A stretch of DNA of 64,000 nt from Flavobacterium sp. N2038 (GTDB lineage Bacteria; Bacteroidota; Bacteroidia; Flavobacteriales; Flavobacteriaceae): the NCBI RefSeq assembly GCF_025947185.1, contig NZ_CP110001.1, positions 2,232,001 to 2,296,000 of the forward strand. The letters run 5' to 3'. The number at the start of each line of letters is the position of its first letter. Position 1 is the first letter of the stretch. The notes beneath the pieces were generated by a model that was not told where the DNA came from, searched no databases, and saw only the letters and a list, made by a program, of their open reading frames with translations. This document shows, piece by piece, positions 61,805 to 64,000 of the stretch. Made by a program: the position numbers and the translations under genes.

Positions 61805-62635
61805 ATGACAACACTAAACGACTTACATTCGATTTCGTCTACGTTTTCGAATACAGATAAAATGCCGGTTTTGTTTTTAGGACACGGCAGCCCAATGAAC
61901 GCAATCGAAGAAAATCAGTTTGTGACAGGTTTTCGTGATTTGGCCAAAACTTTACCCCAGCCAAATGCCATTTTATGTGTTTCGGCACATTGGTTTACAA
62001 ATGGTACAAAAGTAACTTCTATGGCGATGCCAAGGACTATTCATGATTTTGGAGGTTTCCCGCAAGCCCTTTTTGATGTGCAATATCCGGCAAAAGGAAG
62101 TCCTGAGCTGGCTCTGGAAACCAAAAAAATACTAGATCCTGTATTAGTAGATTTAGATGAACATTGGGGTCTGGATCATGGCGCGTGGAGTGTAATTAAA
62201 CATTTGTATCCAAATGCAGATGTTCCCGTAATTCAGTTGAGTATTGACTATACCAAATCAGGGCAATATCATTTTGAATTGGCACAGAAATTACAAGCTT
62301 TAAGATATAAAGGTGTTTTGATTATTGGGAGTGGAAACATTGTGCATAATCTTAGAATGGTAGATTTTAGAAATTTTGATAAAGATAATTATGGTTACGA
62401 TTGGGCAATTGAAGCACGAGAAACAGTCAATAATTATTTGTTAGACGGAAATTTCCAGCCTTTGATTGATTTTGAAAAACTAAATAAAGCCGTTCAATTA
62501 GCAATTCCAACTCCGGATCATTATTTGCCTCTGTTGTATACTTTAGGTCTAAAAGATAAAAACGATGAATTGGAATTGTTTAATGATAAACTTTTGGCGG
62601 GTTCTTTAAGTATGACTTCAGTAAAAATATTGTAA
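61805..62635 (+). CDS. 4,5-DOPA extradiol dioxygenase-like (YgiD/LigB) protein
   Basis: A 276-residue class III extradiol ring-cleaving dioxygenase. Metal ligand candidates are His27 (LGHGSPMNAI), His62 (SAHWF) and His125 (LDHGAWSV), with PDHYLPLLY near the end. Bacterial YgiD opens L-DOPA in vitro; the natural substrate here is unknown. ATG at 61805 is preferred, since the longer frame upstream runs through the repeat at 61568-61784. A diverged copy of its last 24 codons lies at 63772-63846. Confidence 0.9.
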   Translation: MTTLNDLHSISSTFSNTDKMPVLFLGHGSPMNAIEENQFVTGFRDLAKTLPQPNAILCVSAHWFTNGTKVTSMAMPRTIHDFGGFPQALFDVQYPAKGSPELALETKKILDPVLVDLDEHWGLDHGAWSVIKHLYPNADVPVIQLSIDYTKSGQYHFELAQKLQALRYKGVLIIGSGNIVHNLRMVDFRNFDKDNYGYDWAIEARETVNNYLLDGNFQPLIDFEKLNKAVQLAIPTPDHYLPLLYTLGLKDKNDELELFNDKLLAGSLSMTSVKIL

Positions 62636-62921
62636 TAGTTTTTTTAATAGTTTTCCATTTTTATGATAATGATCTACAAGTTATAATCGACACAATTTGT
62701 TTAAAAAATAAATTGATGAGATAGTAAAATGGTTCATGTAAATTTGTTTATTTTTACATAAGTAATTGTTTGTCAGTTGATTATTTAGTCTGTATCTTCT
62801 TTTAAAGTAGTTTTTTAAATGCCTTTTGTGATTAACTGGTGATAATTTAAAAAATGATAGAAGATGTTTACAAATTAAGTAAAAGTGCGGCATCAGCACT
62901 ATAATCACTGATAAAACTAAG

Positions 62922-63734
62922 ATGAATCCAAACAAAGCATTATGGGAAAAGGGCGATTTTACACGCGTTGCAGAATCTATGAGAGAAAGTGGTGCGGAAT
63001 TGGTTGCCAAAATTGGAATTAAAGAAAATAGTAACGTTTTAGATCTCGGCTGTGGCGATGGTACTACCGCAATACCTTCGGCGAAATTAGGAGCCAATGT
63101 TTTAGGCGTTGATATAGCAAGAAATTTAGTTGAAGCGGGTAATCTTCGAGCAAAAAAAGAAGGATTGGTTAATATAGTATTTAAAGAAGGTGACGCAACC
63201 GATTTGAATGAATTGAAAAATCAATCTTACGATGTTACAATGAGCATTTTTGGAGCAATGTTTGCACCAAAACCGTTTGATGTTGCTAAAGAAATGGTTC
63301 GTGTCACACGACCTGGAGGTAAAATTATTATGGGGAATTGGATACCAGGAGATCCAACGTTGGTTGCACAAATTTTGAAGATTAGCTCTGAATTTACGCC
63401 GCCACCTCCTGAGGGTTTTATAAGTCCAATGCTTTGGGGTATTGAGGATAACGTAATCGATAGATTCACAAATGCGGGTATTCTTAAAGAAAATATTTCT
63501 TTTGATAGAGATACCTTTACATTTAAAGCAGCATTCCCACCATCGGAGTGGCTGGATCGATTAAAAAATTATTATGGTCCAACTATGAATGCTTTTGAAG
63601 CTGCAGAACAAAATGGGAAAACTTCTGATTTGTATGCTAAACTTGAAGGTTTAGTTAATAGCCAAAACAAAAGTGATGACGAAAATTCTACATTAATTCC
63701 CGCAACTTATCTTCGTGTCACAGTTTTGGTTTGA
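62922..63734 (+). CDS. Class I SAM-dependent methyltransferase
   Basis: A 270-residue Methyltransf_11/25-type enzyme. Motif I VLDLGCGDGT (39-48), acidic motif II (VLGVDIARN), motif post-I EGDATDL, and motif III region VRVTRPGGKIIMGNW. Similar proteins methylate small molecules such as quinone or arsenical precursors; the substrate is not readable here. It lies between an intact dioxygenase gene and a remnant of a related gene's 3' end, so it may have come in by insertion or duplication. Confidence 0.88.
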   Translation: MNPNKALWEKGDFTRVAESMRESGAELVAKIGIKENSNVLDLGCGDGTTAIPSAKLGANVLGVDIARNLVEAGNLRAKKEGLVNIVFKEGDATDLNELKNQSYDVTMSIFGAMFAPKPFDVAKEMVRVTRPGGKIIMGNWIPGDPTLVAQILKISSEFTPPPPEGFISPMLWGIEDNVIDRFTNAGILKENISFDRDTFTFKAAFPPSEWLDRLKNYYGPTMNAFEAAEQNGKTSDLYAKLEGLVNSQNKSDDENSTLIPATYLRVTVLV

Positions 63735-63771
63735 TTTTTTGTTTTAAAAAATAAAATAAGAAAGTTTTACC

Positions 63772-63846
63772 AATGAACTGGATTTGTTTAATGACAAATT
63801 ACTAGCGGGTTCATTAAGTTTTTACCTTAGTAAAAATAATGTAATT
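63772..63846 (+). pseudogene. Remnant of the 3' end of a second dioxygenase gene
   Basis: Reads NELDLFNDKLLAGSLS, compared with NDELELFNDKLLAGSLSMTS at the end of the dioxygenase gene (62562 onward); the DNA also aligns through to the stop region (AGTAAAAATA). The copy has diverged by roughly one base in five and has no upstream part of the gene before it; the bases before it are the methyltransferase tail and AT-rich spacer. Confidence 0.75.
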
Positions 63847-63945
63847 ATAACTTAGCGAATCTCTGCGAAAATCTTTGCGCGACTTTGTGTAATGATTCCG
63901 TCACAGAGATTCACTATGGTTCTCGCAGAGATTCTCGAAGTTTTT

Positions 63946-64000
63946 CTATTCTCCTTTTAAATTATAAGCATATATATAACCATCTGCGCTTCCAAAATAA
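63946..64000 (-). CDS. C-terminal tail of a PQQ-like beta-propeller protein (partial)
   Basis: The minus strand entering from the right edge reads YFGSADGYIYAYNLKGE and stop (TAG). Gly-Ser-x-Asp-Gly-x-I-Y-A is the typical blade of PQQ/YWTD-like propellers. Only 17 residues are present, so the call rests on that motif. About 95 bases with TCTGCG repeats separate it from the dioxygenase remnant. Confidence 0.45.
   Translation of the reverse strand, partial: YFGSADGYIYAYNLKGE

Overview
The window is Flavobacteriia-type DNA, most like the genus Flavobacterium. It is AT-rich. Its promoters carry the Bacteroidetes -7 element TAnnTTTG, several with an upstream TTG 16-21 bases away. Secreted proteins end in type IX secretion system (T9SS) sorting domains. 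Families typical of the phylum recur: SusC/SusD, PorP/SprF, DUF3822, NIPSNAP and a NagB-PIG-L fusion. Nothing marks it as plasmid or phage, and no rRNA, tRNA, CRISPR array or transposase was seen.

Layout. Bases 1-11.8 kb are the end of a chitin utilisation locus on the + strand: a SusC tail, a SusD lipoprotein, a NagB-like deaminase fused to a PIG-L deacetylase, a GH20 hexosaminidase, and a 1580-residue secreted chitinase with two GH18 domains. Together they would bind chitin oligomers at the surface, import them, cut them to GlcNAc and feed glycolysis. From 12 to 22 kb there is a mixed region: two tandem DUF3592 paralogues, a TlpA-like thioredoxin, a RhuM-family gene, an ABC-F ATPase, a tiny lipoprotein and a T9SS-secreted phosphatase. 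Next comes a 413-base tandem pair of REP-like repeats (22.4-22.8 kb). Bases 22.9-27.4 kb carry pyrR-pyrB, a small unknown gene, rnz, pdxH and a CAP lipoprotein. Bases 27.5-39.2 kb are a minus-strand adhesin cluster: a small secreted protein, a 2684-residue VWA adhesin with eleven 89-residue repeats, PorP/SprF, and an OmpA-PD40 protein. Bases 39.7-43.2 kb are sixA-ppk1-ppx (polyphosphate). Bases 43.3-50.7 kb hold a TMEM175 channel, a Crp/Fnr regulator, a quinone reductase-like flavoprotein, dnaX, small membrane proteins and a BON/BON-LysM pair. rnpB lies at 50.8-51.1 kb. Bases 51.2-64 kb carry panE, a two-component system divergent from an outer-membrane barrel gene, rsmD-DUF3822, a RecD-like helicase, an extradiol dioxygenase, a methyltransferase, a remnant of a second dioxygenase gene and the tail of a beta-propeller gene.

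Most notable points. (1) dnaX is split by a run of ten A followed by G. The zero frame stops four codons later, giving a 361-residue gamma-like protein; the -1 frame is fully open and completes a 585-residue tau, so this is a candidate programmed frameshift or transcript-slippage site. (2) Three TTAAC boxes spaced exactly 11 bases apart lie upstream of the barrel gene that is divergent from an OmpR-type two-component system. (3) The NagB-PIG-L fusion lacks the aspartate that matches E. coli NagB Asp141. (4) The ABC-F protein has lost both halves of one of its two composite ATP sites. (5) A dioxygenase gene tail is repeated beyond the methyltransferase gene, pointing to a past duplication or insertion. 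Several start codons were moved downstream because the longer frames begin inside a -7 box or at a TTG or GTG with no support.
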